The notes beneath the pieces were generated by a model that did not search any database, was not told where the DNA came from, and saw only the letters and a program-made list of their open reading frames with translations. DNA of 62,385 bases, from contig JAKOGH010000935.1 in the NCBI GenBank assembly GCA_024811115.1, forward strand, positions 1-62,385, written 5' to 3'. The stretch comes from Terana coerulea. Taxonomy: Eukaryota > Basidiomycota > Agaricomycetes > Polyporales > Phanerochaetaceae. Below are positions 34,562-46,925 of this stretch, one piece after another. A program made the position numbers and the translations under genes. The first letter of the stretch is position 1. Every line of letters begins with the position of its first letter.

Positions 34562-36313
34562 ATGGCACGGGCTTCGACACGAAAACCATCCTCGTCGTCA
34601 GTTTGTTTCCTCCATGACCCATGAATATCACTGATTTAATGTCCAACTGCAGGCCGAAGAAGGACACTACGGTACGAAGGCGGAAGGTTCACCCGAACGC
34701 GTTCATTGGTAGCGAGCGTGTGTGGCAGAGAGCCGTTCGATGGAGGACTGAGATTGCCAACGAATACGGCACCAAAGAGCACCCCAAGAAAAACCCTCAT
34801 CCGTCTGGACATGCGGTATTACGCAGTCATAGGGCTTTCCGACGCCCCCAACTAACAGATCTTGTAGGTTCCTTGCCCGTGCTGTGGAGAAGAATATCCT
34901 GCTACTAGACATGACTTGGGGCGTCATGCCGGCACCCACGTCCCGCCGAGACTGTGAGTTTCAGCCCGACTTGTCCCCGTTCGTCTACTTACCTCGTATG
35001 CCGTACAGAAAAGCATGGCATTGTCCCTATTCAGGCTGTACTCACGCGACTGCGCAGAAAAGAATCTGAACCGCCACATTCGCAGTTCTCAGTGAGTCAG
35101 CTTCACGCTCGTACGCGATGCTAAATCTTAACCGTGAAATGTAGTACTTTCGAGAAGATTCAATGTACGGTCATTTTGCAAGCCGGCGTCGGGCAGGAAA
35201 CAACCTACGCCTGTGGCTATGCATGCAAGGACGACTCGGAAATGACAAGCCACAAGCAGACCATCCATGGTTGGCCCAAACGGCCGGAGAAGACCAAGCG
35301 GCGGCCGAACTGCGTCACGGCTGCGATGAAGAACGTGGAGTATGTTCCTTGCGACAGGGACGGGAACTACAGCTGGCCTGCGGGGATCACGGTGCCACCT
35401 ACGCTGGTCGTCCAGCATGTTCAGAAGACTAAAGCGCGCCGTACTTCTCGGCGCAAGTCGAAAGCCTCGTCCCCCGTACTGCCGCCACCATCACCCGCGT
35501 CAATTGCGTCGTCGACACCGAGCTTGTCGCCTCTCACATCACCCGCGCCGTCTACGCCACATTCGCTGCCCTTCACTCCAGCCACCTCGCCCTTTGCCTC
35601 AGTTCACCCATGCGAGGGCATGCTCTCTCCGCCAGTGCTCCAGTACCCGCAGCTGAAACCCGTCACCGCACCTCTTCAGGATGAACGGCGTCCATGGGCA
35701 AGCTTTACTCCACCGCCACCTACCCTGAAGCCACACCTCCAGCCGGCCCCGGCTCAGCCTGAGCGTGTATGTGCATACGGGTACGAACTACCCATGACAC
35801 CACTTCCAGGCGTATCTACCCTCCTGCAGCTGGCGGATTGTTCCCCGTTCTCGGCGGTTCAACTGCCTGGTGCCACTCCACCGACGCTCGCTCCGCTAAC
35901 CAGCAGGAACTCAGTCCATCTAATCGGCTCGTCGACTCCCTCGTACTCGACTATCGGACCAGGCCCCCGCGCGTTGCATGACAAGGGCGACTCCCGCTGG
36001 TCTCCGTACCCTAGACCAGGCATGCGGCAAGGTCACAGCACGTATCGGAACACGCAATACGAGCCACGACGCAGGCGAGGAAGTCGCGCTCGCCTTCTCA
36101 CGTCTGGACGTCTCATCCCGTGTCTTGCCGCCGCTGACGAGGTCGAGGAAGAGACAAGCTCCGTACCTCACAAGCACTTCCGCCCGTGATTCTCGTGGGC
36201 AGGTCGCCGCGCCTAGTCCCGAACCCGCCCACACATCGACTCCCTGTCACTTCCAACACGACCACCAAGCTGCCCTCGCTGCTTTCAAGGAAAGCCGTCG
36301 CGGTGGTTGCTGA
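34562..36313 (+). pseudogene. C2H2 zinc-finger gene, B1 copy, with frameshifts
   Basis: Exons: 34562-34596 (MARASTRKPSSS), 34653-34815, 34868-34953, 35009-35091 and 35145 onward, with introns of 52-57 bases. Exon 2 has a basic stretch (PKKDTTVRRRKVH). Exon 3 is a finger, CPCCGEEYPATRHDLGRHAG with a final H. Exon 4 is a second finger (CPYSGCTHAT), but it lacks one base near 35058, giving a TGA at 35067-35069. Exon 5 has a third Cys/His cluster (CGYACKDDSEMTSHKQTIH), then a long Pro/Ser region. One extra base near 36070 moves the frame away from the conserved end (AAFKESRRGGC, stop at 36311-36313) into an unrelated tail. A DNA-binding nuclear role is expected from the family. This copy looks disabled. 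Confidence 0.7.
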
Positions 36314-37480
36314 TGAACAGTTTTCATATCATGTGGGCACTCTCAACTCTTTCACCGTATAGTAGGTTGTGCTTAGTTAAGTAGTTTGATAATTGCTTTT
36401 AGTCCGTATAACGTGTCTCCTTATTCACCGCCTGTGTATTATACCTTGCATCCCGCCCAGACCTCCTTACCTAAATGTGTTTTCTCATGCTTGGCTTGTA
36501 TAATCCGTTCGCTCGCTCAATAAACCATACACGTTTCTCGTATTCGTGGTCACCACATTGTGATACATACAATTTGTGAATTGCACGGGGACGGGGCGGA
36601 TGTGAACATGGCTATATAGGAATTGTCTTCGTAACGTGGTACATTCCAGCATGTTGTGTCGCTGCGAGGGCAACAATGCAACAGCAATAGCATCTTACAC
36701 GGCTTCCGCAATCTGTGCAGATATGTGGTGTATCGGGGCTGTAAAGCTCACAGTACGCGTGTACAGGTTGTTGGGAGCTGGTGGGACGTACATGTATGGG
36801 CGCGGACCATGCCCACTATGCGTTGCACTGCAGTCTCCTCTTATACAAACTCACGTGATGTGCCGAGTGCCTCCACGGGTGAACCGAGAGCATCCAAGAT
36901 ATGCGGAGCGGACCACAGCTCAAGTGTGGATCGGTGTAGTACGGCAGACGCAATGTAGCCAATCGACACGGTGTGACGAGAGGTGCGATAGAGCCTAGTT
37001 TCGATATCGAATGGCCGCTGAGTGAATCAGGCTGTGCCCTGACGTGGATTCGCCAGTATTGCATAGACTCGCCGAGAGCGTGTGTGGGAAGACTTAGCTA
37101 GCCATGACGCATCGATGTTTTTGCGAGTTGACCGTACATAACAACCGCTGAGGTAAAAGCCCCAAACTGACTCCAGGTTTGACAACACAGTGAGCTGGAG
37201 GATGACTCGAAGATGGATGGTGGTGGTGGATGGTGGAAGAGTCGGCGTCGCCAGAGCGCTTACTAGTAGAAAACGCTCCTGGCCACGATCACCTCGCTAA
37301 TCTTGCCGATTCTCTTCCTGCGCTTTTCCACAGTACACATGGACCGCCAGACATCCACAGCGACCACCCGCGCACGATTTCCGCGTTTCGCACCTGTGAA
37401 GGTTCTCTGTACCCCGCATTAAGCCCTCTCGTCAGGCATGTCCTGCCCGGCCGCAACGCCAACCTTTGACACTGCGGATT
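36314..37480. other. Non-coding part of B1
   Basis: AT-rich 3' flank of the C2H2 gene, then sequence with a diverged match in B2 (about 56600-57480). No gene supported. Confidence 0.45.
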
Positions 37481-38170
37481 ACGACCCATACCGCTGAGCA
37501 ATCGGTATAACGCCGCTTTCTGGCCTCTTTCATGACTTGCCGTCGCTGCCCTTTTCTCTCCCACTCCTGGCGAGAGAGCCGACTCAGGACAGGACCAGAC
37601 CATGCGTCTCAATCTCACCGGTAGCAGGCGGGTCGTACGTCTCGAAGCGCAAGAGTGGTGGTGCACGCACTCGGGATACCACAGCTTGAAGACTTTGTTG
37701 CTCTATGAAGCCTAGCTTTGAAGAGGAAGGGGGGAAAGCAGCAGAACGACTACAGAGATGTGACGTCGTTACTCCTGGTGAGCTATGAGGCCACTTACCC
37801 TTTAGATTAACGTCCGGGCTCATTGTCAGGGTCTTCTCCAATACGCAGAGAAAGTTTGAACACCATCGCACTGGAACAGTAGACTTGAAATCAATGCTTC
37901 ACAGTAGTGTACGAAGACATTTGAACGCACTATGCATGATGAACTGAGCTGACTCGTTGTGGTTGCAGGCCGTCTGCTCTGCCGAAACGGCCCTTGACAG
38001 CTTTACCAGCTACCAAAAGCCGGTAGATTGGGAGAAATAGAAACTCGAATGCCGGTAAGGACGTGGCTTCACCAGAATAGGATCCGTGAAAGCTGTAGTC
38101 ATCAACTTCAAGTCCGTTGTACTTTCGTTTTGTGGCCGGCGCGCGCGACCATGGCCTCCAAGTCAATCCG
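37480..38170 (-). CDS. Conserved minus-strand coding blocks in B1, unknown gene, broken
   Basis: Three minus-strand blocks have frames conserved with B2: FEFLFLPIYRLLVAG at about 38070-38025, VHYCEALISSLLFQCDG at about 37915-37865, and PPLLRFETYDPPATGEIETH at about 37665-37605. In B2 the matching blocks are LRFLHIHRLVGSW, VHRCVALISSSSFQRDE and PPLRFGMYGSPATEIEMH. Conservation of the same frame in both copies supports real coding. Stops and shifts between blocks in B1 show decay or unresolved introns. Tail-to-tail with the C2H2 gene. Family unknown. Confidence 0.4.
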
Positions 38171-38880
38171 AGGGACTCTGCATCTGCCAGTCATTGCGTG
38201 CAAGTCTGTCCATACGGTGTGGGTTGTGGAAGAGCCCGGTGTTTGACATATGGTGCGCATATACTCCACATTGCAGCTGAACGAGACCTTGCGATGTGGT
38301 ATGTATGCGATCATCAGTGAGATTGATCCATCCTCTATAACTGAATCTGTCGATTGGCTGAAGAGCTTCGGGGTCAGCTATAACGCATGGGATTATGTAC
38401 GCTCAGCGCACCATTCAGGCCAGAGACCCGCAAACCCGGATGAATGGCTATGTACATTGACTGGCTTGGTACAAGGTAGTTCTTGCAGACTGACAGGATC
38501 CGACCGTGGCGGGAAGGCTGTGAGGACTGCAAGCTTTCTGCCTGCTTGCATGGCAGCTAACACTCACGGTGAGCTTATGTCACACTCTCAGCGGCATGCC
38601 AGTTTGCTCACCTTTAAAACAAACCAAAGTTGCTCGTTCTCTGCCTTTGCTTCTACCTGAAGTTGGTCCCGAACGAAACATGTTGACCGCATGTTCCAAT
38701 TCTGACCTCGTCGAGCAGTGGGGTGGAGGAAGAGTGGTGCAGGGTGGCCTACTGAATAGTGGGTTGAAGTCGGGGAACCATACTCGATGGCGGCCGGCTG
38801 CGGCGTCTGCCGGTCACGAACTCCTTCAGCCAATCGCCTGTTCTGCGTTCTCGCCGGTACGTTCATTATCAACATGCTTA

Positions 38881-39978
38881 TAGCGGGGACCTCAAAGCAA
38901 ACGAATTCGACAGGAACAAATCGCAGATTGGATGCAGTTCTCATGACTGGTATCATTCGTATTCGCAACCAGGTGCTGTGCCGTCTTATCAACTGGACGC
39001 CGTCAAGGCCTGCGTCTCGATTCTCTTCCCACTGCATCGTTTGCGCTGTCTCATGTGTTTCGTTGTAGTGTAGGGCACTCTGCATGATGGAGGAAGTGCG
39101 GGCGGAGGCGGGAGTCGTGGTGGTTGGAGTGGTAGGGAGCTTGAGTCGTGGGAGACGAACACCAGTTAACGGGTACAATGACTTCGCGGCGAGGTGATGG
39201 CGGTCGCAGCAGAGGACACGGAGCATAGCTACCTCCGCCGGATGATGGCGATGGCTATCATGGTGAGTTCACACCTTCAGTGGACTGACTATATGCGCGT
39301 CTGAAAATGTAAATTCCCCAGCGTCTTCAACCACTCGCCGCCGCCGCTTCTATCTGCGCGAAGTCGGATGACCACCAACCCTTCCGCTGCCCCGCCGTTC
39401 TCCGACTCCTCCATCTCTAGCAGCATGTCCACTTGCTTCCAGAGCGGCCGTCTCTGACGAGGTAAACTGCTAGTGGCAAAATCCTGCGGTGTCTTACACA
39501 ATGTCGAGAATTCTCTAATCAAGGGCCGATGGCTTTACACTGTGTAGTAAACATGTGCAATTGTATCCAATGGGTTGATGAGGAAGTCCCTTCCATATGT
39601 TCACGGCTGGCTGCACCCGTCGCTTGAAAACCTTCTCGACCACCCGCGTCTTCAGCTACGCTCTTCTTCTGCACCAGCTGCCAACGATGAGAAGCGGAGC
39701 CGCTACTTAAGGCCCGTCCTACCAAGACGGGTGAAGAAAGAGGGCCGGGTCGGAATTCAGGGCACGAGTCTCACATTTGCATTAATCCGCAGAGCGAGCG
39801 GTGCGAGTGGAGGCTTTGGCGCCTCCTCGAGAACCTGATGCTGAAGAGTCCGATGATACAATTGTCATGCGGGCGCAGGCAAATTATTATGTATGTATAC
39901 AATCTCATTCCTGTTATGTTGTGGTAGTACATGAGCGCCCATAAGCCCCGTGCTGAGGTCTATAACTTTCCTGCATCG
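38881..39978. other. Unassigned
   Basis: Short frames on both strands only. No repeat partner found in the window. Confidence 0.4.
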
Positions 39979-40954
39979 TTACAACAGAACACCCTCCAGA
40001 AGGACCTCCCAATCCTCCAATCCAAACACCTTCGGGAGCATATCCCACACCCTCGCCCGTCCCTCAGTGTAGTCGCGCAAAATCGCTGGACGACAGACAA
40101 GGCAGAACAGCCGGTAAACAGAGTCTTCAACTTTCATGAGCGGGTCGATGAAGCCGTCCTCTCGGATAACCTTGCTCTCGAATACTCCGCGGTATCCATT
40201 GCAGGATCTGTGAGGACACCGGGAGCGCAGTATGTTGCGAAAGACCACTTTTCGCGCAAGTCGATCCAGATGTCTGCGGATATCTTGATTCAGAAGAACG
40301 AGGCGAGCAGGATATTGGATCTCTTGTCCTCGTAATACGGGTCCGGACGTAGCCGATGTCGATGTATGACCGATGCCAGTGCACAGCTTGTAGAGGATCA
40401 TAGGTTGTAAACAGGGAGCGCACGTGGCAGCAATGCGCTCCAGAGCGAGGATGGTGGCATGCTGCTGCTGCTTGGTCGAGCCGAGAAGATCCCAGTGATA
40501 ATCTTCGACGTCGTAAGCAGATAGCGTTACAGGGAAGTATTTCAGAAGAGTGCGGATGATCCTTTGTTTGAGAGCAACGGCTTGATACTTGTGTGCTGTT
40601 GCTAGTGTTCTGACGGCAGCTGGAAGATCCTTCAAGAACCATTCCGAATATCTATCTCACCGTCAGACGGGGAGAAGCACTCATGTCACACAGGGAAACG
40701 TACTCTTCATCGTGCAGGAACAGTAGGAAATCTCGTATATCCTCAGCGGAGTCTTCTTCGAGAACGATCAACGGACAGCCCTCGTACTGTTGGCTATCCT
40801 GGCCTTGATGTTGTGCAAACAGCTCCTTGAAAATCGGCGACACTCCGGCTAGAATCCCAGCATATGTGCGAAACAGCGTGGATCCCGCTTGAAGAACAAC
40901 GCTGCCATCGTTAAACCAGAGGTTGTCGTATTTTGTTATGGCGTGGGCATCCAT
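39979..40954 (-). CDS. BTB/POZ domain protein, apparently intact, 307 residues
   Basis: Exons 40954-40704 and 40651-39979 are joined by a 52-base intron (GTACGT...ATAG) in phase 2, the family position. The BTB/POZ fold is at the N terminus: LWFNDGSVVLQAGSTLFRTY, YEGCPLIVLEED, IRDFLLFLHDEEY. The C-terminal half is helical and ends with the family signature: CPHRSCN, FIDPL, FCLVCRPAIL, EGRARVWDMLPKVFGLEDWE. ATG at 40954 directly precedes the domain. It has diverged from the D1/D2 copies and is not part of a duplicated block seen here. A scaffold or adaptor role via its BTB domain is inferred from the family. Confidence 0.85.
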
Positions 40955-41861
40955 CTTGAAACAGAGACAGCTGAGGGAGGGAGGTCAAGAGTCGAGGGAG
41001 GGGGACGATGCAACCAGGGGCGTGGGACTGCCTTCTGAAAGCAGCGGTGGGCAAGCCCAAAAGGAAAGAAGCCTTCTGCATGTTCGAGGTGACGTCGATG
41101 CCTCGGACGTTGGACGTTGGACTCTTGTATGCATCGCCGGGCATTTGCCTTCTACCTTACTACCTCCACCTTCCCTCCCATCTCACAGACTACTCTATTT
41201 GTTTTGTTAATCCGAACTTGTGAGCTCGATGTTCGTTATGATCGCTGGTGCATGACACTCACCGACCAAGTGTCGCAGACGCAAAGTGCTTGCAGCAGGC
41301 TGAGCACTACTGCCCGACTGTCCTTCATTCTCCCTGCGTCCGAAGCCATCTTTTCCCCGCCGGTCGGGAGACTCTTTCAAAACACCAAGCGGCGTCGATC
41401 TACATCGAGTGTGTCGAGCATCATAGTATCACGTCGCTTGTTGGGACGAGGCACTTGGCAGAATGAGTGGAGTGAAACAAGTACGTCGCAGGCTGCTCAA
41501 GATACGGCGTTCTTGCTCTCAATCCGTGCTCAGAGAGAGGACTGCAGTGGATCTGGGCCCACCCTTCTGGCGAGCAAAGTACAAACCACGGTAAGCACAA
41601 AATAGTCTCCGTAAGCCCTGAGATCGCATTTCATTCAGGCATATGCCCAGCTGCAAGACATAAACCTGCACGAAAAGGCACATAATCGCAAGAAAGGAAA
41701 GACGCACCGAGGGAGCAGGAGGGTGATGCGGTCCAAGGAACGTCGTGAGAATATCAGGGCAATCAAGGAGAACCGCCAGCCAAGCTGTAAAAACATACTA
41801 GCGATGTAAGCCTACTTGAAAAACGGCAATAAGCGCAATGGGAGTAACCGTACAAGGAGAT
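40955..41861. other. Unassigned
   Basis: No exon chain supported. Plus-strand frames at 41117-41605 and 41248-41466 overlap and have no promoter. Confidence 0.4.
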
Positions 41862-42480
41862 ATAGCCCGTCTGCATGAGCGTATGAGTACAAGTTAACCG
41901 AGAGAAAATGCCACCTACCTCTTCGCGCTTTCGGAGTCCTAGCTTGAGAATCAGACTCGTGCGCGCATTGAAGATTGCGCCTAGTGCGCCATCCCTAATG
42001 AAAGAGAAAGGCTAAAAACTGGAGCATGAATTGCTGCAAAAAGAACAAAAGACTCCGGCTGACCGGGCAGTGTTTGTGGCAGAGCCAAGTCCTGCCGCCT
42101 GCATACTTGGGTGCCCGTTCCTAAGCGGGTCGCGCGAGACATCTCCGGTCGGATCCGAACGACCTGGGCCGGTGTCGAACTCTCGTTCGTCTGGTGTTCA
42201 TATGGTCCAGCCTCGAATGCTATTGACCGCCGAGCCACCGCGGCTTGTAAGGGTTCCAAACGCAACCGCTCAAGTACCCATTCTGAGCGTTTGGAATCTC
42301 ATGCCCCAACAATGTCCTTGAGTTTTGAGTGTCTCAGAGACGTTTGGGAGGCTTCCTGATGGTTCAGTGTTTCATTCCTGCGTGAACTAGTGAGGATGCG
42401 AGCAATCTGAATGCGGAAAGCACTCATCGAAGAGCACTTACCGGAAGACGCCGTTCGGGCGCCTACTGTCGGGTGCAGTT
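41862..42480 (-). repeat. Repeat S1 with Pol III box motifs (inverted relative to S2, S3)
   Basis: On the minus strand this repeat reads the same as 46926-47535. The core (42303-42037) has an A-box-like TGGCTCGGCGG at 42237-42227. B-box-like words are GTTCGGATCC (42160-42151) and GTTCGACACC. A TTTTGTTCTTTTT tract near 42050-42037 would stop Pol III. This suggests a tRNA-derived SINE core inside a longer repeat of about 600 bp. Confidence 0.6.
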
Positions 42481-43572
42481 GCAGCTTTGCGTTCAAGCAC
42501 GGAATCGCGCTGAATGCTAGCATATATTGTAGTGGGCCCAGCTGAAAAATTGATCATCACGCAGGGCATTTAATCTGAAGAAATGGAATACACACCGAGG
42601 ATGTAGGAAGGTGATGTAATCTAAGGAACGCCGGTACGGTAAGCACCGCTGAAGAGTGCAATATTAATATGCTTATCCACATGGACAATTCAGAATCACC
42701 CAATTCTTCCGCACAGTACTTCTGCGTGCTCTCAAATGCTGAAAGTGCCAGTGAGCATTTGAGGACAAGTAGGGCATGTCGGGCATTGAGCGAACTGTGC
42801 TTACCGTACTCTGTGCTCTGAGCAACCTGAGATGCCGCTGAACGCCGCTGTGAAACCCCACGGGAACGAGAGCGGCTGCTTGCCGACCTGTCTGCGTTTA
42901 CTCATATATACGCGAATTGATAGAGCGCACGTCCACCGTCGTCGCGAAAGGGTACTAGACACAGAGCAACACGTATCAACGTGAACGCCACAGGGAAAGG
43001 CGCTGCAGTGAGAAATTCGTAAGGATTGCCCCGAGATGGTTCTAGTGGGCATCGTAGAGCCCGGTCAATTACGAGCACCTACACACGTAGACATTAAGGT
43101 AGAGGTCCGAGGACGAGTCTGACGGGTGGAACCGGACCGTTACTACGTCTGCATCAATCAAATTCCACGCCACAAGGTCCAGGCGTCCTTGCTGCAGAAG
43201 CGAGTCGTCATTACAGCGCTACTTACCTTCAAGACGACCTACCATTCGCCGAACACTGTACAGTGAGACCGCCGTACAGTGTGTCCGCACAATACTTACA
43301 TGACTCTAAGCTTTTCATAGAATTCGCATTATGTATACACAATCGGCGGGCCCGTCCAAAGACTGCTACAGGGATCAGTCCGGTGGTTAAAATCAAAGGG
43401 CCACTGGGACGGCGACGCGCCGAAGAACAGTTCTTGCACATGAATGCATGACCATGTATGCAAGATCCGAAGCTCGCTGCTAGCACACCTGAGCGCTTTT
43501 TTGGCTGAACCGCAAAAGGAGCTGAGTGTCAGCCATATTTCGATACCGACTGAGGCTGACTATCTACGTGAG
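42481..43572. other. Unassigned
   Basis: No gene supported. Upstream region of the PFSWV gene at its right end. Confidence 0.4.
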
Positions 43573-43578
43573 TATAAA
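43573..43578 (+). promoter_or_regulatory. TATA box of the PFSWV-repeat gene
   Basis: TATAAA, 73 bases upstream of the ATG at 43646. A CTCTCTTCTCAGCTCTC-type leader lies between. Confidence 0.65.
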
Positions 43579-43645
43579 TCACTGTGTCGTTTCTGTAGAC
43601 GCATCTCACAGCTCTCTTCTCAGCTCTCTCATCACTCTCTCAAAC

Positions 43646-44631
43646 ATGTCCAGCATCCAATACTTCGCTCCTTCGTCATCTATCAACTCTACTGCCACGT
43701 CAGACGACCAACACTACGAATCCCCGTCATCACTCGAATTCCACGACTTCGACTTCTATGCCCAAGTGTATACCAATGCCTCGATGCTAGCAGAAGCATT
43801 TGACGCAATGGAGAAGAAGAGTGAGGAGAATGCGAGAGCGTCACGCGAAGTGGTCAGGCAAATGAGAGAGGCGTTAGAAGTACGGGTTCGCGCTCTGGAA
43901 GAAATCATGGCCAAGGACAGGAAGACCAAGGAGGTGGAAAGAGAGGTGGAGAAGACGGCTAGCGAGGCTGGGGAGCGAGAAGCACTTCAAGCCTCGCAAG
44001 AGCCATTTTCATGGGTCGATGACAACGACGAGATGGAAGTCGAAGCGGTCGAGGTGGAACAAGCCCCGCAGGAGCCATTCTCGTGGGTCGACTACGGCGA
44101 AGACATGAACATTGAACCCGCCGAGGCGAAGCGTGAGCTGGAGATGGCGTTGAGCGGAGCTACGAAGCAGGCAGGACCACAGGCCTCGCAGAAACCGTTC
44201 TCATGGGTTAGTAACGACGACCACATGATGGAAGTTGGCCCTTCCGTGAATGTCAAAGGTGAGCACAGTCGCGAACCAAGTCCAGAGTCATATTAACAAC
44301 GCAATTAGCAGAGATTGGCATGAGGAAAGACTCACTGTCTGTCGTACCAAGCATCTTCTCTTCAATCTCTACCCATCGAAGAGCCACCGTCGACAATACC
44401 TCCAAGGCCAAACCATCTAATGCTAGCTATATAGCGAAGAAAGGCCCAGTGTCTGCCGCATTGGCCGCTGGCAGCGTGGCTTACAGTGGGGCGTTAACAA
44501 GAGCTAGAAGTCGCGCTTTGCGGAGGCATGGTATGACAACGGCCAAGGCAAGATCCAAGAGCCTGATGCCTGAGCCGGTGCCTTCGTCGGCACTGCGCAA
44601 ATCGAAGAGAAAGCGTGTTGCCTCGTTGTAG
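43646..44631 (+). CDS. Coiled-coil protein with three PFSWV motifs, 310 residues
   Basis: Exons 43646-44258 and 44312-44631, with a 53-base intron (GTGAGC...AGCAG) in phase 1. The start is chosen at MSSIQYFAP, after the TATA box and CT leader; an upstream in-frame ATG at 43526 precedes the TATA box. Residues about 45-110 form a charged helical, probably coiled-coil segment (MEKKSEENARASREVVRQMR). Three imperfect repeats follow: QEPFSWVDDNDEMEVE, QEPFSWVDYGEDMNIE and QKPFSWVSNDDHMMEVG, each an aromatic core plus an acidic tail. The C-terminal exon is basic and ends RKSKRKRVASL, likely a nuclear signal. No known family recognised. The repeats look like binding motifs, which is inference. Confidence 0.75.
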
Positions 44632-44890
44632 AAATAAGCATGATTCTCCTTTGTCGTTATCTAGAATGCCCGAGTGTCATTGACCACTGAGATTCAAAGC
44701 ATCGGGTATCGTTGTTACGAACACGGTGTAGCACACTGTTGAGAGTCCCTTCATCAACGCCAAGCATGCTGAAGCATTCACCAGATTAGACACAGGGTGT
44801 ACAGCGCAATTCAAATTTAATCCAAGCTGAAACGATTTATGAACATATGAACATAGTACGCAACGTGTATGCAAGCATAACATTGTACGA

Positions 44891-45912
44891 CTACTTGGCT
44901 ACGCTACAGCTTCCACCATACGACTCCGCGCCCTCTGCTGCCATGTCTTCCCAGCCTGGTAGTCGGAAACACCAAGGTAGCTGACTCCATGCAACCTTTC
45001 GGCCGCGCTCGTAGTCTTCTTTGAACACCGGTCGGCAGATTCTGCAAAAGGACCTGAAATCATCGTCGTCTGCCAGCCCTACGGGGTTTATGAAGACGTC
45101 AGTCAGCGCGTCTTGAGTACGGAATTTGCCCAAAAAGGACGACCGCGCGCTGTTGCATTGCTGCGTTGCCGTAGGACAAGTCGTGGAGAATATCTTCGAG
45201 TAAACCATTCGCATGGCTAGGCCGGTAAGCGTCTTCTTTCCGTCAGCAATGAGCTGGACAACCCTCGCAGTTGGCACGATCTCGCGCCCTCGGAAAGTGA
45301 CTGGTTGGGTAACAGCTGTTGAGCCTCGGAGGAGCAATCTGAAAAGCGAGGAGGGAAATAACGGCGGTGCATGTAGCTCGGCGGTATTGGCGAGAGCGAC
45401 GATCATGGATGTTGGAACTTCGTCTCTTCCGACAGAGTAGGAGCGCTTGGTCAAGGCGTCGTATCCAGCCAAAGTAGTAGGAAACAACGCGCGGAGGAAT
45501 TGGATAAGCTTCTGCTGCAGTGTTCTAGCCAGGTATTTCTCGGCAATCACGAGCATGTCAGTAGCCCTGTAAGGGTCCTTCAGGATGGTAGAGAGATGAC
45601 TGTTCCATACGGCTGTGTCAGCATGTCAGTAAATCAGAGCAAGCGTGCCACGTACTCTGCGTTCACAGTGAACTTGAGAAAATCAACCAAATCCTCCATC
45701 CGATCTCCGGACATCGCAACAACGGGGCATCCCTCTAATACATCGGCGTCCTCAGCTTGTGGAAGGGCAAGCATTCCGCAGAAGATGCCAGATTGTTTCG
45801 CCAGTAAGCCAGCGTAGACTTTGAACATTGTGTGGTCGGAAACCAGCACCACAGTTCCATCTGAGAACCAGAGCTCGGGACTTCTTGTATACGCAAGAGA
45901 TGGATCTGCCAT
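44891..45912 (-). pseudogene. BTB/POZ gene with a frame problem at the splice junction
   Basis: Exon 1 is 45912-45656 (start MADPSLAY; an ATG at 45972 is also in frame) with a BTB/POZ fold: LWFSDGTVVLVSDHTMFKVY, LEGCPVVAMSGD, DLVDFLKFTVNAE. The donor is GTACGT in phase 2, as in the other copies. The only acceptor, CACAG, ends a 43-base intron but leaves exon 2 one base out of the frame that continues VWNSHLSTILKDPYRATDML. Exon 2 then stays open to 44891 with the family signature (CPTATQQC, FCRICRPVF, GRKVAWSQLPWCF). Either one C has been inserted at the exon 2 start or an unusual acceptor is used. If spliced correctly the product would be about 310 residues. Confidence 0.7.
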
Positions 45913-46399
45913 CGAATTTCGACAGCCAGATTGCGCTCTTTCTAGAGTGTTGCCAAAGAGCCGAGTCGTCACAGGTACTGAGAGTCGAGATGGATCAAGC
46001 TTGCGCGCTGCGAGTCTACAGGAAGATGCAATCCAGGTAGAGTTCGCTCGTGGTGACCTGCGAGGCTAAACTTGACGAGCAGACGGTGGGTTGAACGACG
46101 AAGAACGAGATAGGGATGGGCAGCGAAGAATTCGGTGAATCGTTCAAACTGAAGGCAACTCGCGCGGTGCTCTCCGGCAGTGCTTGCCGTACCGGCCGGG
46201 AAAGACTGATCTGGCATCCGACCGGCCGACGACCGAGCGTCTATTGTTATGGCTGCAATCCTCTTCTGCTGTTGAACGTCCCTCCAACATCATATATGCT
46301 TACTTGCGCGGCCAAAGGCCCAAAAATACGACGATAAATTCACTCAAGATAACTCCTGAGGCATTAAATATGCCGCTACGACGCTGGGTCCCTCAATTC

Positions 46400-46840
46400 C
46401 AGATGCCAGAGTTGGATACTTAGCGGTTGCGTTTGGAACCCTTACAAGCCGCGGTGGCTCGGCGGTCAATAGCATTCGAGGCTGGACCTTATGAACACCA
46501 GTTGAACGAGAGTTCGACACCGGCCCAGGTCGTTCGAATCCGACCGGAGATGTCTCGTGCGACCCGCTTAGGAACGGGCACCCAAGTATGCAGGCGGCAG
46601 GACTTGGCTCTGCCACAAACACTGCCCGGTCAGCCGGAGTCTTTTGTTCTTTTTCTCAGTAATTCATGCTCCGTTTTTAGGCTTTTTCTTTCATTAGAGA
46701 TTGTGCACGGCGCGTTACATCCAATGCGTGCACGAGTCTGATTCTCGAGTTAGGACTCGGAAAGCGAGAAGAGGTAAAACGGGATTCTCTCCAGATTAAT
46801 TTATACTCATACCATGTAGACGTGCTCCATCTCCTCGTGT
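46400..46840 (+). repeat. Repeat S2 with Pol III box motifs
   Basis: Shorter copy of the S3 repeat in the same orientation. A box TGGCTCGGCGG at 46455-46465, full B box GTTCGAATCC at 46532-46541, T tracts near 46642-46655. It lies directly before S3, so the two form a tandem pair. Confidence 0.6.
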
Positions 46841-46925
46841 GGTCGCTCGTTCATACATTGAACTAGGTGCCTTGCTTCTCGGAAGGGTGGGGTCCAATCC
46901 AGGCTCGGACGCAAAATCGTGACTG

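Larger units (their letters stand above)
33100..38880. repeat. Segmental duplication B1 (direct partner 53370-59600)
   Basis: Collinear with 53370-59600 at an offset of about 20.27 kb, growing to about 20.78 kb at the far end because B2 holds extra sequence. Similarity is highest over the C2H2 gene and lower on both sides. The repeat includes the C2H2 gene, its promoter region and minus-strand coding blocks downstream. Confidence 0.9.
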
